This document shows, piece by piece, positions 36,625-45,123 of a stretch of DNA of 64,000 nt (position 1 is its first letter; each line of letters begins with the position of its first letter). The notes under the pieces are model-generated. The model was not told the DNA's origin. It ran no database searches and was given only the letters and a program-made list of their open reading frames with translations. Origin of the DNA: Burkholderia sp. Ax-1724 (GTDB lineage Bacteria; Pseudomonadota; Gammaproteobacteria; Burkholderiales; Burkholderiaceae); contig NZ_VWWL01000005.1 of the NCBI RefSeq assembly GCF_011752995.1, positions 275,484-339,483 on the forward strand. Direction: 5' to 3'. The position numbers and the translations under genes were made by a program.

Positions 36625-36750
36625 CACTATGCCGGAACATCCCGCCGATCGACCGACCCAAAAGGGGCGGTGGAGAAATTATAGGACGACCGTTTAGTCT
36701 GATGATTACGGTTTGTTCTGGAACGGAAAGCTGCGAGCGTTTTAAATATT

Positions 36751-36774
36751 TATGAAATTGGAAGCTATTTCATA
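36751..36774. promoter_or_regulatory. Inverted repeat in the T6SS leader
   Basis: TATGAAAT (36751-36758) and ATTTCATA (36767-36774) are a perfect 8-bp dyad with an 8-nt spacer, about 130 bp beyond the two-box element and 255 bp before tssA. It is operator-like; the cognate regulator is unknown. Confidence 0.45.
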
Positions 36775-37028
36775 TAGTATTTAACTTAATTAACCAAAAT
36801 GACTTTTTATTGCTGTCCGGCTTTGATTTTCCGGGCCGCGTGCTATTCTCATATCGAATTGCCAATGAGAAAACGTAAGCTTCGCTAAAAGATCGCGTGA
36901 GTCCGGCGCGGGCAATTTAAATAGAGTTAAGAGGTATTTCGGGGGAGCGCTCATTCCCTGGCGGCAAGGCAACCCGTACCGGTCCTTTACGGTGCGTCGA
37001 GACTACTCATCCGAGACCGATACAAGAC

Positions 37029-38066
37029 ATGGCCACGCTTGCTGCGGGCGTATTGCTTGCCGAGATATCCGCCGAGAGTCCGTGCGGAGACGACCTTGAG
37101 TACCACCCTGACTTCCTGCAACTCGAGCAGGTCGTGCATGGCAAGCCCGAGGTGCAGTACGGCGAGACTACCGTCGCCGCCACGCCGCCCGACTGGAAAG
37201 TCGCGGAAGCGCTGTCACTCGATCTGCTCGCGAGAAGCCGTGATTTGCGAGTCGCGGTGCACCTGTCGCGCGCGCTGCTGAATCGCAAGGGTTTCGCCGG
37301 CTTTGCCGAGGGTCTTGCGCTGGTGCAGGGGCTGCTCGAACAGCGCTGGGATCATGTGTATCCGCAACTCGATGCGGACGACGACAACGATCCGACCGCC
37401 CGCGTCAACACGCTCACCGCGCTGACCGAAGCCTCCGGCATGCTGCTGGACGTGCGCGATGCCGCGCTCGTGTCGTCGCGCGCGCATGGCATCGTCAGTT
37501 TGCGCGACATCGAATATGCGACCGGCGAAGTGCCGCTCGCCAATGGCGTCGAAGCGCCGTCGCTCAGCTCGATCGACGCGGTGATCGCCGACGCGCACGA
37601 AGACGCGGTGGCCACGCACGCCGCCTTGCTCGACGCGCTGCATGCCGGGATGCGCATCGAGACGGTCTTGACCGAACACGTCGGCGCCGCGCGCGCCATC
37701 GACCTCTCGCCGCTCACGAAGCTGCTGCGGCGCGCCGCCGACTTTCTCGGCGAACGTCTCGGCACATCGGCCGTCGCGGCGGAGGGGGCGCTGGACGAGG
37801 CGGCGGCCGGCGAGGCCGCGCCGGGGCAACGCGCGGGCGCGGCGCCGGTGCCGGTGTCCGGCGACATCACGGATCGTCAGGACGTGATCCGCGTGCTCGA
37901 CAAGATCTGCGCGTACTACGAACGTCACGAACCCTCCAGCCCGGTGCCGCTGTTATTGCTGCGCGCGCGCCGTCTGGTCGACAAGAGCTTTATGGAAATC
38001 CTGCAGGACCTCGCGCCCGAAGGAATGAGCCAGGCCCGGCAGGTAGGCGGTATCGAGAACGAGTAA
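37029..38066 (+). CDS. tssA: T6SS baseplate/cap protein TssA
   Basis: 345 residues. The N-terminal ImpA-type domain is recognisable by ISAESPCGDDLEYHPDF and RDLRVAVHLSRALL. TssA primes baseplate and tail assembly and caps the growing sheath. The C-terminal part (DRQDVIRVLDKICAYYERHEPSSPVPLLL) is the short assembly form seen in many TssA proteins. First gene of the T6SS operon. The ribosome-binding site is weak, and the start was chosen because the family sequence begins there. Confidence 0.93.
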   Translation: MATLAAGVLLAEISAESPCGDDLEYHPDFLQLEQVVHGKPEVQYGETTVAATPPDWKVAEALSLDLLARSRDLRVAVHLSRALLNRKGFAGFAEGLALVQGLLEQRWDHVYPQLDADDDNDPTARVNTLTALTEASGMLLDVRDAALVSSRAHGIVSLRDIEYATGEVPLANGVEAPSLSSIDAVIADAHEDAVATHAALLDALHAGMRIETVLTEHVGAARAIDLSPLTKLLRRAADFLGERLGTSAVAAEGALDEAAAGEAAPGQRAGAAPVPVSGDITDRQDVIRVLDKICAYYERHEPSSPVPLLLLRARRLVDKSFMEILQDLAPEGMSQARQVGGIENE

Positions 38067-38158
38067 GCAGTCAGCCGGGGATGTGCTTTTTGCGTTTAGC
38101 AACGCCAGTCACGCGCCATGCTGCTCGCGGCCGTGCGGCGTCAACCAGGGGAATGGTC

Positions 38159-38659
38159 GTGGCCAAGGAAAGCAGCCAGAAATTCATCGCGCGCAATCGG
38201 GCGCCGCGGGTTCAGATCGAGTACGACGTCGAAGTCTACGGCTCGGAGAAGAAGGTCAATCTGCCCTTCGTCATGGGCGTGCTGGCCGATCTCTCCGGGC
38301 AGCCGGCGGACCCGCTCGCGCCGGTGGCGGATCGCAAGTTTCTCGAGATCGACGTCGACAATTTCGACGAGCGTCTGAAGTCGATGAAACCGCGCGTTGC
38401 CGTGCAGGTGCCGAACATGCTGACGGGCGAGGGCAACCTCGCCGTCGACATGACCTTCGAGAGCATGGACGACTTCTCGCCCGCGGCGGTCGCGCGCAAG
38501 GTGGATGCGCTGGCCAAGCTGCTGGAAGCGCGCGGCCAGTTGCAGAACCTGCTGACGTACATGGACGGCAAGACCGGCGCCGAGGACCTGATCGCGAAGC
38601 TGCTGAGCGATCCGGCCTTGCTGCAGTCGCTGGCGTCCGCACCGAAGCCGCAGGAATGA
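38159..38659 (+). CDS. tssB: T6SS contractile sheath small subunit TssB (VipA)
   Basis: 166 residues if started at the GTG at 38159, which has AGGGG 8 nt upstream and gives the family-typical AKESSQKFIARNRAPRV start. An ATG two codons earlier is too close to that site. Sheath motifs VQIEYDVEVYG, LPFVMGVLADLSG and FLEIDVDNFDERL are present. It pairs with TssC to form the contractile sheath in the cytoplasm. It is 25 bp before tssC. Confidence 0.95.
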   Translation: MAKESSQKFIARNRAPRVQIEYDVEVYGSEKKVNLPFVMGVLADLSGQPADPLAPVADRKFLEIDVDNFDERLKSMKPRVAVQVPNMLTGEGNLAVDMTFESMDDFSPAAVARKVDALAKLLEARGQLQNLLTYMDGKTGAEDLIAKLLSDPALLQSLASAPKPQE

Positions 38660-38684
38660 GTGTGAACCACAGGGGAGTCTGACC

Positions 38685-40181
38685 ATGGCCGAACCTAGTA
38701 CGCAAGGGCAAGCGCAACCCGGCGAAACCTCGCTCGAAATGAGCGATTTCGCGAACCTGCTGCAAAAGGAATTCAAGCCGAAGAGCGACAAGGCGAAGGA
38801 AGCCGTCGAAACGGCGGTGCGCACGCTCGCCGAACAGGCGCTGCGCGATACCAACGTGATTTCCGGCGACGTGCTCGCGACGATCGAATCGCTGATCGCG
38901 CAGATCGACGCGAAGCTGACCGCGCAGATCAACCAGATCATCCACTCGGAAGAGTTCCAGAAAGTCGAGAGCGCATGGCGCGGCTTGCACTATCTGGTGA
39001 ACAACACCGAGACGGACGAAACCCTGAAGATCCGCGTGATGAACGTATCGAAGGGCGATCTGTACAAGACGCTCAAGAAGTACAAGGGCACCGCGTGGGA
39101 TCAAAGCCCGTTCTTCAAGAAGCTCTATGAAGAGGAGTACGGCCAGTTCGGCGGCGAGCCGTACGGCGCGCTGGTGGCCGATTACCACTTCGACAACAGC
39201 GGCCCCGACGTCGATCTGCTGACGCAGATGGCGAAGATCTCCGCCGCCGCGCATGCGCCGTTCATCGCGGGTGCCGATCCCGCCGTGATGCTGATGGACT
39301 CCTGGCAGGAGCTGGCGAATCCGCGCGACCTGACGAAAATATTTCAAACTCCTGAGCATGCGGCCTGGCGCTCGCTGCGCGAATCGGAAGATTCGCGCTA
39401 CGTGGGTCTCGCGATGCCGCGCTTTCTCGCCCGCGCGCCGTATGGCGCGAAAACCAACCCGGTCGAGGAGTTCGATTTCGAGGAAGACACCGCCGGCGCC
39501 GACAGCAGCAAATACTCATGGGCCAATGCGGCCTATGCGATGGCGACCAACATCAATCGCTCGTTCAAGATGTATGGCTGGTGCTCGCGGATTCGCGGCA
39601 TCGAGTCGGGCGGCGCGGTCGAGAATCTGCCGGTGCATGCGTTCCCCACCGACGACGGCGGCGTCGACATGAAGTGCCCGACCGAAATCGCCATCAGCGA
39701 TCGCCGCGAAGCCGAACTGGCGAAGAACGGTTTCATGCCGCTCGTGCACAAGAAGAACTCCGATTTCGCCGCCTTCATCGGCGCGCAGTCGCTGCATAAG
39801 CCCGCCGAGTACGAAGACCCGGACGCCACCGCGAACGCGAATCTGGCCGCCCGTCTGCCGTACCTGTTCGCGTGCAGCCGCTTCGCGCACTACCTGAAGT
39901 GCATCGTGCGCGACAAGGTCGGCAGCTTCAAGGAGAAGGACGACATGCAGCGCTGGCTGCAGAACTGGATTCTGCAGTACGTCGATGGCGATCCCGCGCA
40001 CTCGACGGAAGAGTCCAAGGCAAGACGGCCGCTTGCCGCCGCGGAGGTGGTCGTCGAAGAAGTGGAAGGCAATCCGGGGTATTACACGTCGAAGTTTTTC
40101 CTGCGTCCGCATTACCAGTTGGAAGGCCTGACCGTATCGCTACGGTTGGTTTCGAAGCTTCCGTCCGCCAAGGCGGCATGA
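38685..40181 (+). CDS. tssC: T6SS contractile sheath large subunit TssC (VipB)
   Basis: 498 residues, the usual length. Typical segments are SEEFQKVESAWRGLHYLV, ISAAAHAPFIAGADP, RFLARAPYGAKTNPVEEF and the C-terminal GYYTSKFFLRPHYQLEGL. It co-assembles with TssB around the Hcp tube and is disassembled by ClpV. GGGGAG lies 7 nt before the ATG. Confidence 0.98.
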   Translation: MAEPSTQGQAQPGETSLEMSDFANLLQKEFKPKSDKAKEAVETAVRTLAEQALRDTNVISGDVLATIESLIAQIDAKLTAQINQIIHSEEFQKVESAWRGLHYLVNNTETDETLKIRVMNVSKGDLYKTLKKYKGTAWDQSPFFKKLYEEEYGQFGGEPYGALVADYHFDNSGPDVDLLTQMAKISAAAHAPFIAGADPAVMLMDSWQELANPRDLTKIFQTPEHAAWRSLRESEDSRYVGLAMPRFLARAPYGAKTNPVEEFDFEEDTAGADSSKYSWANAAYAMATNINRSFKMYGWCSRIRGIESGGAVENLPVHAFPTDDGGVDMKCPTEIAISDRREAELAKNGFMPLVHKKNSDFAAFIGAQSLHKPAEYEDPDATANANLAARLPYLFACSRFAHYLKCIVRDKVGSFKEKDDMQRWLQNWILQYVDGDPAHSTEESKARRPLAAAEVVVEEVEGNPGYYTSKFFLRPHYQLEGLTVSLRLVSKLPSAKAA

Positions 40182-40229
40182 CGGAAATCCCTTTTTTTCA
40201 GTGACGAATTGTTTTGAGCGGAGAAAGAC

Positions 40230-40718
40230 ATGGCCATCGATATGTTCATGAAGCTGGGCGATATTAAGGGCGAGTCGCAGGACAAGACCCATAAGGAAGA
40301 AATCGAAGTGCTGGCATGGAGCTGGGGGCTGAGCCAGAGCGGCACGATGCACATGGGGACGGGCGGCGGGGCCGGCAAGGTATCGGTGCAGGACCTCTCG
40401 TTCACCAAATACAGCGACAAGGCCACGCCGCCGATCATGGCGGCCTGTACCAAGGGCACGCACATCGACAAGGCGCTGCTGACCGTGCGCAAGGCCGGCG
40501 GCGACAACCCGCTCGAGTACTACAAGGTCACGCTCGAAGGCGTGCTGGTCAGCTCCTACTCGACGGGCGGCTCGGGCGGCGAAGAGCGTTTCACCGAGAA
40601 CGTCACGCTCAACTTCGAGAAGTTCCATGTCGAGTATCAGCCGCAAAACGCCAAGGGTGCGAAGGAAGGCGGGGTGGTCGAAACGAAGTGGAACATTCCC
40701 GCCAACGCCGAGAGTTGA
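40230..40718 (+). CDS. hcp: T6SS inner-tube protein Hcp
   Basis: 162 residues, starting MAIDMFMKLGDIKGESQD. EIEVLAWSWGLSQSG and VQDLSFTKYSDKATP are typical Hcp1-family strands. It forms stacked hexameric rings that are secreted. GGAGA lies before the ATG. A strong hairpin follows the gene and may set higher Hcp transcript levels than the downstream genes. Confidence 0.98.
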   Translation: MAIDMFMKLGDIKGESQDKTHKEEIEVLAWSWGLSQSGTMHMGTGGGAGKVSVQDLSFTKYSDKATPPIMAACTKGTHIDKALLTVRKAGGDNPLEYYKVTLEGVLVSSYSTGGSGGEERFTENVTLNFEKFHVEYQPQNAKGAKEGGVVETKWNIPANAES

Positions 40719-40739
40719 GCGGCAGGCAGCATGAGACGA

Positions 40740-40772
40740 CCGCACCGCGCCGGCCACGCCGCCGCGGTGCGG
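40740..40772 (+). terminator. Hairpin after hcp
   Basis: The arms CCGCACCGCG (40740-40749) and CGCGGTGCGG (40763-40772) are perfectly complementary, with a 13-nt loop, in the 95-bp gap between hcp and tagJ. No T-run follows, so partial termination or 3'-end protection of hcp mRNA is more likely than a full stop. Confidence 0.5.
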
Positions 40773-40813
40773 CGGCGGGTGGGATGACCTCAGCCTGAGC
40801 GGAGCGAACCGGC

Positions 40814-41650
40814 ATGACAGCAGAAGAGTGTTTGCGCGCGGGCGATGTCGACGGATGCCTGAGCGAATTGCAGAACCAGGTTCGCAAGGACCCGTCGAAA
40901 GCCGCTTATCGCGTCTTTCTGTTCCAGTTGCTCGCGGTGACGGGCGCGTGGGATCGCGCGCTGACGCAACTGAACGTGGTGGGCGAACTCGACGCCGCGG
41001 CGTTGCCGATGGTGCAAACCTATCGCGCGGCGTTGCAGTGCGAAGCATTGCGCGACGCGGTGTTCAAAGGCGAACACGCGCCGCTGATTTTCGGCGAGCC
41101 GACCGGCTGGCTCGCCTTGCTCGTCGAAGCATTGCGGCTCGAAGCCGCGGGCGATGCCGGCGCGGCGGCGGCCGCGCGCGCGCAGGCGCTCGAGGAAGCG
41201 CCGGCCACCGCCGGCACGCTGAACGGCGAGCCGTTTGCATGGCTCGCCGATGCCGACAACCGGCTCGGCCCGACCCTCGAAACCTTGCTGAACGGCCGCT
41301 ATTACTGGATTCCGTTTGACCGTATCAAACGCATCGTGATCGAGCCGCCCTCGGACCTGCGCGATCGGGTCTGGATGCCGGCCATCTTTACCTGGGCCAA
41401 CGACGGCCAGGCCGCCGGCCTGATTCCGGCCCGCTATCCGGGCACGCTCGCTCATCCGGATCGCGCGTTGTGGCTCGCGCAACTGACCGATTGGAGCAGT
41501 GACGATCCGGCGACCGCGCGGCCCGTCGGACAGCGCATGTTCGCCTCGGAGGCGAACGACTACGCGCTCTTCGACGTACGAACCATCGAACTGGAAAGCC
41601 GTGCTGCGGACCCCGAAGAGAACGGCGCGGCCGTCCCCGATCATGGCTGA
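40814..41650 (+). CDS. tagJ: T6SS accessory protein TagJ (ImpE)
   Basis: 278 residues. The N-terminal helical repeat region (AAYRVFLFQLLAVTGAWDRAL) is followed by the ImpE-type domain (GEPFAWLADADNRLGPTLE, YYWIPFDRIKRI). TagJ binds the TssB N-terminus and is thought to help ClpV act on contracted sheaths. Clusters with TagJ usually also carry TagF and TagH, as here. GGAG precedes the ATG; the end overlaps tssE by 8 bp. Confidence 0.92.
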   Translation: MTAEECLRAGDVDGCLSELQNQVRKDPSKAAYRVFLFQLLAVTGAWDRALTQLNVVGELDAAALPMVQTYRAALQCEALRDAVFKGEHAPLIFGEPTGWLALLVEALRLEAAGDAGAAAAARAQALEEAPATAGTLNGEPFAWLADADNRLGPTLETLLNGRYYWIPFDRIKRIVIEPPSDLRDRVWMPAIFTWANDGQAAGLIPARYPGTLAHPDRALWLAQLTDWSSDDPATARPVGQRMFASEANDYALFDVRTIELESRAADPEENGAAVPDHG

Positions 41651-42155
41651 GCTGACCGCCCGCGACCGCCTGCAGCCGTCGCTGCTCGACCGGCTGACCG
41701 ATCTCGAACCCGAGGCGAGCCAGGAGGCGCGCGAGCGCCGCGTGCTGTCGATGCGCGCGCTGCGCGAGAGCGTGCAGCGCGACCTCGCCTGGCTGCTGAA
41801 TGCGAACGGCCTCGCGTCGGTGCAGGACCTGAGCGGTTATCCGTACGTCGCGACCTCGGTCATCAACTTCGGCTTGCCGGACATTGCCGGCAAGACCGCC
41901 TCGGGGATCGACCCGCTGCGGCTCGAACGGCTGGTGCGCGACGCGATCTGGGCGTTCGAGCCGCGCATTCTGCGCGATACCGTGCGGGTCAGTTCGATGC
42001 AGTTCGAAGAAACCACCGGGCGTCATAACACCGTGTCGTTTCTGGTCGAGGGCGACCTGTGGGCGCAGCCGTATCCGGAGCGGCTCTACTTCAGGACCGA
42101 ACTGGACCTGGAGGCCGGCGAGATGCGCGTGATCGATCAGGGCGGGCCGCGCTGA
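41643..42155 (+). CDS. tssE: T6SS baseplate wedge protein TssE (gp25-like)
   Basis: 170 residues. The gp25-like fold is seen in SVQRDLAWLLNANG, SVINFGLPDIAGK, the conserved LVRDAIWAFEPRIL and VSFLVEGDLWAQPYPE. Part of the baseplate. Translation is coupled to tagJ through an 8-bp overlap. The longer in-frame upstream extension would lie inside tagJ and is not family-like. Confidence 0.95.
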   Translation: MAELTARDRLQPSLLDRLTDLEPEASQEARERRVLSMRALRESVQRDLAWLLNANGLASVQDLSGYPYVATSVINFGLPDIAGKTASGIDPLRLERLVRDAIWAFEPRILRDTVRVSSMQFEETTGRHNTVSFLVEGDLWAQPYPERLYFRTELDLEAGEMRVIDQGGPR

Positions 42156-42159
42156 AGCC

Positions 42160-44055
42160 ATGAATCCCGACCTGATCAAATACTACAGCCAGGAACTGCA
42201 GCATCTACGGGAGATGGGCGGCGAGTTCGCGCGCGAATTTCCGAAGATCGCCGGGCGGCTCGGCATGGAAAGTCTCGAATGCGCGGACCCGTATGTGGAG
42301 CGTCTGCTCGAAGGCTTCAGTTTTCTCGCGGCGCGCGTGCAGCTGAAAATCGACGACGAGTTTCCGCGCTTTACCCAGCACCTCGCCGAGCTGGTGTACC
42401 CGCATTACCTCGCGCCGACGCCGTCGATGGCCGTGGTGCAGATCCAGCCCGACCTGAGCAGTTCGAGTCTTGCGGAAGGCGTGCGCATTCCGCGCGGTAG
42501 CGCGCTGCGCAGCGTGCTCGACAAGAACGGTTCGACGCGTTGCGAATACCGCAGCGCCCATGAACTGGCGCTCTGGCCGCTCGAAATCGCCGAGGCGCGC
42601 TTCTTTACGCATACCGGTTCGCTCGGCGGTATCGACAGCGCGCTGCCGGCGAGCATGGCGGGCGGCGCCGCCATCAAGGCCGGCCTCAGATTGCGGCTGC
42701 GCGCCACCGGCGGCCTGAAATTCAACCAGTTGAAGCTCGACCGGCTGACGCTGTATCTGCGCGGCACCGACGGCATGGCCACGCGCATCCACGAGCGTTT
42801 GTTGGGTTCGGTGAGCGGCATCGTCGTGCTGCCGGCCAAACGTCCGGCGGCATGGCACGTGCAGTTGCCGGCGAGCGCGCTGCGCCCGCTCGGTTTTGCC
42901 GACGACGAAGCGTTGCTGCCGCTCAGCGGCCAGTCGTTCCCGGGCTACCGTCTGCTGCAGGAGTACTTCGCTTTTCCACAGCGCTTCATGTTTCTCACGA
43001 TCGACGGCTTGCAGGCGGCGCTGCGCCGTTGCGCGGAGACCGAACTCGAAGTCATCGTGCTGCTCAAGCGTGGCGATCCGCAGCTCGAACAATCGCTCGA
43101 CGCAGGCAATTTCGCGCTGCACTGCACGCCCGCCATCAACCTGTTTGCGAAGCGTACCGACCGCATCGCGCTCTCGGACGAGCAGTTCGAATATCACGTG
43201 GTGGCCGATCGCACCCGGCCGATGGACTTCGAGATCTACCGGATCGAGACCGCCACCGGCTATAGCGCGAGCGCGGGCGGCGAGCAGCAGTTCGAGCCGT
43301 TCTATCACGCCCGCGATCTCGGCGCCACGTATCGGGCCGGCGCCTACTATCAGGTGCGCCGCGAGAAGCGTTTGCCCTCGTCGCGGCAGCACGAGCGCGG
43401 ACCGCGTAGCAGCTATCTCGGCAGCGAGATGTACATTGCGCTGGTGGATGCGAAGCATGCGCCGTTTCGCGCCGACCTGCGGCAACTAGGTTTGCAGGTG
43501 CTGTGCACCAATCGCGACTTGCCCCTGACGATGCCGGTCGGGGTCGGCCCCGCCGATTTCACGCTCGACGTCGAAGCGCCGGTGCAGAGCGTGCGCTGCG
43601 TGAGCGGCCCGAGCCGGCCGCTGCCGTCGTATGCGCATGGGGCCGTGGCGTGGCGGCTGTTGAGCCACCTGTCGTTGAACTACGCGTCGCTGCTCGACAA
43701 CGACGCGCGCGAGGGCGCTCGCGCGCTGCGCGATCTGCTGAGCCTCTACTGTCCCGTCGACGATATCGCCAGCCAACGGCTCGTGGAAGGCGTGCGCTCG
43801 ATCGATGCGCGCTCGGTGACGCGCCGCCTGCCATGCGCCGGACCGATCGTGTTCGGCCGCGGTCTCGAAGTGACGCTGACGCTCGACGAAGCCGCGTTCG
43901 AAGGCGCCGGCGCGTTTCTGCTCGGCGCCGTGCTCGCGCATTATTTCGCGCAATACGTCTCGATCAATTCGTTCACCGAGACCGTGGTGAAGACGCTTTC
44001 CCGCGGCGAGATCATGCGCTGGCCAGCGAGGGTCGGACAATGCCGGACGCTCTGA
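42160..44055 (+). CDS. tssF: T6SS baseplate protein TssF
   Basis: 631 residues, typical length. The N-terminus LIKYYSQELQHLREMGGEFA and ADPYVERLLEGFSFLAARVQLKID are hallmark TssF (VasA/ImpG) sequence. RVGQCRTL ends the protein. It forms the wedge with TssG, TssE and TssK. It starts 4 bp after tssE and overlaps tssG by 16 bp. Confidence 0.97.
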   Translation: MNPDLIKYYSQELQHLREMGGEFAREFPKIAGRLGMESLECADPYVERLLEGFSFLAARVQLKIDDEFPRFTQHLAELVYPHYLAPTPSMAVVQIQPDLSSSSLAEGVRIPRGSALRSVLDKNGSTRCEYRSAHELALWPLEIAEARFFTHTGSLGGIDSALPASMAGGAAIKAGLRLRLRATGGLKFNQLKLDRLTLYLRGTDGMATRIHERLLGSVSGIVVLPAKRPAAWHVQLPASALRPLGFADDEALLPLSGQSFPGYRLLQEYFAFPQRFMFLTIDGLQAALRRCAETELEVIVLLKRGDPQLEQSLDAGNFALHCTPAINLFAKRTDRIALSDEQFEYHVVADRTRPMDFEIYRIETATGYSASAGGEQQFEPFYHARDLGATYRAGAYYQVRREKRLPSSRQHERGPRSSYLGSEMYIALVDAKHAPFRADLRQLGLQVLCTNRDLPLTMPVGVGPADFTLDVEAPVQSVRCVSGPSRPLPSYAHGAVAWRLLSHLSLNYASLLDNDAREGARALRDLLSLYCPVDDIASQRLVEGVRSIDARSVTRRLPCAGPIVFGRGLEVTLTLDEAAFEGAGAFLLGAVLAHYFAQYVSINSFTETVVKTLSRGEIMRWPARVGQCRTL

Positions 44056-45119
44056 CGCTGCTGCGCCGGCTCGAGGACGACGCGCGCCGCTTCGACTTCT
44101 TCCAGGTCGTGCGGCTGCTGGAGAACGCGTACCCGGACAAGCCGCGCGTGGGCGAGTCGATGCAGCCGCGCGACGACGCGATCCGTTTCGTGCAGGAACC
44201 CGAACTGGTGTTCCAGCCGACCTCGCTCGGCGCCTTCACGCCGGCCGGCGAACGCCATGCCGCGCGCCTCGCGGTCAAGTTTTTCGGCCTGTTCGGACCG
44301 CACGGCCCGCTGCCCACGCACTTGACGGAATACGCGCGCGATCGTGCGCGCAATGCGGGCGACCCGACCTTCGCGCGTTTTCTCGACGTCTTCCATCACC
44401 GCATGGTGACGCTGTTCTACCGCGCGTGGGCCAATGCGCAGCCGGCCGTGAGTCTCGACCGACCGGGGCGCGACCGCTTTTCCTTTTATGTCGGCAGCCT
44501 GTTCGGGCTCGGCGAGCCGGCGCTGCGCGAGCGCGACGCGGTGCCCGATTTCGCCAAGCTGCACTTCGCCGGTCTGCTGGCCGGGCCGACCCGTCCGGCC
44601 GCGGGGCTGAAGCTCGTCCTGACGCGCTTTTTCAACCTGCCGGTCGAGATCGAGCAGTGGGTCGGCCATTGGATGACGCTGCCCGCCGGTTCGCTGCTGC
44701 GTCTGGGCGCGGCCGACGGCGCCGCGCTCGGCGTGGCGGCGCTGCTCGGCACGCGCACGTGGGATTGCCAGCATAAGTTTCGCATCGTCATCGGACCGCT
44801 GAGCCGCGCCGATTACGAGCGCTTTCTGCCGGGCGGCGAGAGCCTGAAGCGTCTCGTCGACTGGGTGCGCAACTACGCGCGCGACGGGCTCGACTGGGAC
44901 CTGCGGCTCGTGCTCAGACAGGAAGACGTGCCGCGTCTGCAACTCGGGCGTCACACGCGGCTCGGTTACACCACCTGGACGCTCGGCCAGGCGGCGCAAG
45001 GCGATCAGCGCCAGCTGGTGCTGCAGCCGACCGCGCCGGATGGCCGTTCACGGATTGCCGCGGCGGCGCGTGCGCCGTCTTCTTCTGCGGTGCCATCATC
45101 GACATCATCGGGGGAATAG
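44040..45119 (+). CDS. tssG: T6SS baseplate protein TssG
   Basis: 359 residues. The family segments RFDFFQVVRLLE, FFGLFGPHGPLPTHLTEY and FHHRMVTLFYRAWANAQP are clear. The C-terminal 40 residues are Ala/Ser-rich. It overlaps tssF by 16 bp, and clpV follows after 4 bp. The much longer in-frame extension upstream is antisense-like sequence inside tssF. Confidence 0.96.
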   Translation: MPDALTLLRRLEDDARRFDFFQVVRLLENAYPDKPRVGESMQPRDDAIRFVQEPELVFQPTSLGAFTPAGERHAARLAVKFFGLFGPHGPLPTHLTEYARDRARNAGDPTFARFLDVFHHRMVTLFYRAWANAQPAVSLDRPGRDRFSFYVGSLFGLGEPALRERDAVPDFAKLHFAGLLAGPTRPAAGLKLVLTRFFNLPVEIEQWVGHWMTLPAGSLLRLGAADGAALGVAALLGTRTWDCQHKFRIVIGPLSRADYERFLPGGESLKRLVDWVRNYARDGLDWDLRLVLRQEDVPRLQLGRHTRLGYTTWTLGQAAQGDQRQLVLQPTAPDGRSRIAAAARAPSSSAVPSSTSSGE

Positions 45120-45123
45120 CCAT

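Larger units (their letters stand above)
36256..37028. other. AT-rich promoter island of the T6SS operon (773 bp)
   Basis: No gene is supported here. The left 170 bp, upstream of the sigma-like gene, is GC-rich with short hairpins: TCACC/GGTGA at 36260-36276 and CCTCGC-TCGG-GCGAGG at 36278-36293. From about 36460 to 36930 the sequence becomes markedly AT-rich for this genome. That part holds the two-box element at 36595 and two inverted repeats. A weak sigma70-like pair TTGATT/TATTCT lies near 36823-36849. AT-rich DNA in front of secretion loci is often bound by H-NS-like silencers. Confidence 0.6.

Noticed and set aside
36718..36738. Possible sigma54 promoter (TGGAAC...CTGC) before the T6SS operon
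   Set aside because: The distance between the GG and GC elements is one base too long, and the consensus match is poor.
36790..36972. 60-codon minus-strand frame in the T6SS promoter island
   Set aside because: No ribosome-binding site and no recognisable sequence; it lies in AT-rich regulatory DNA.
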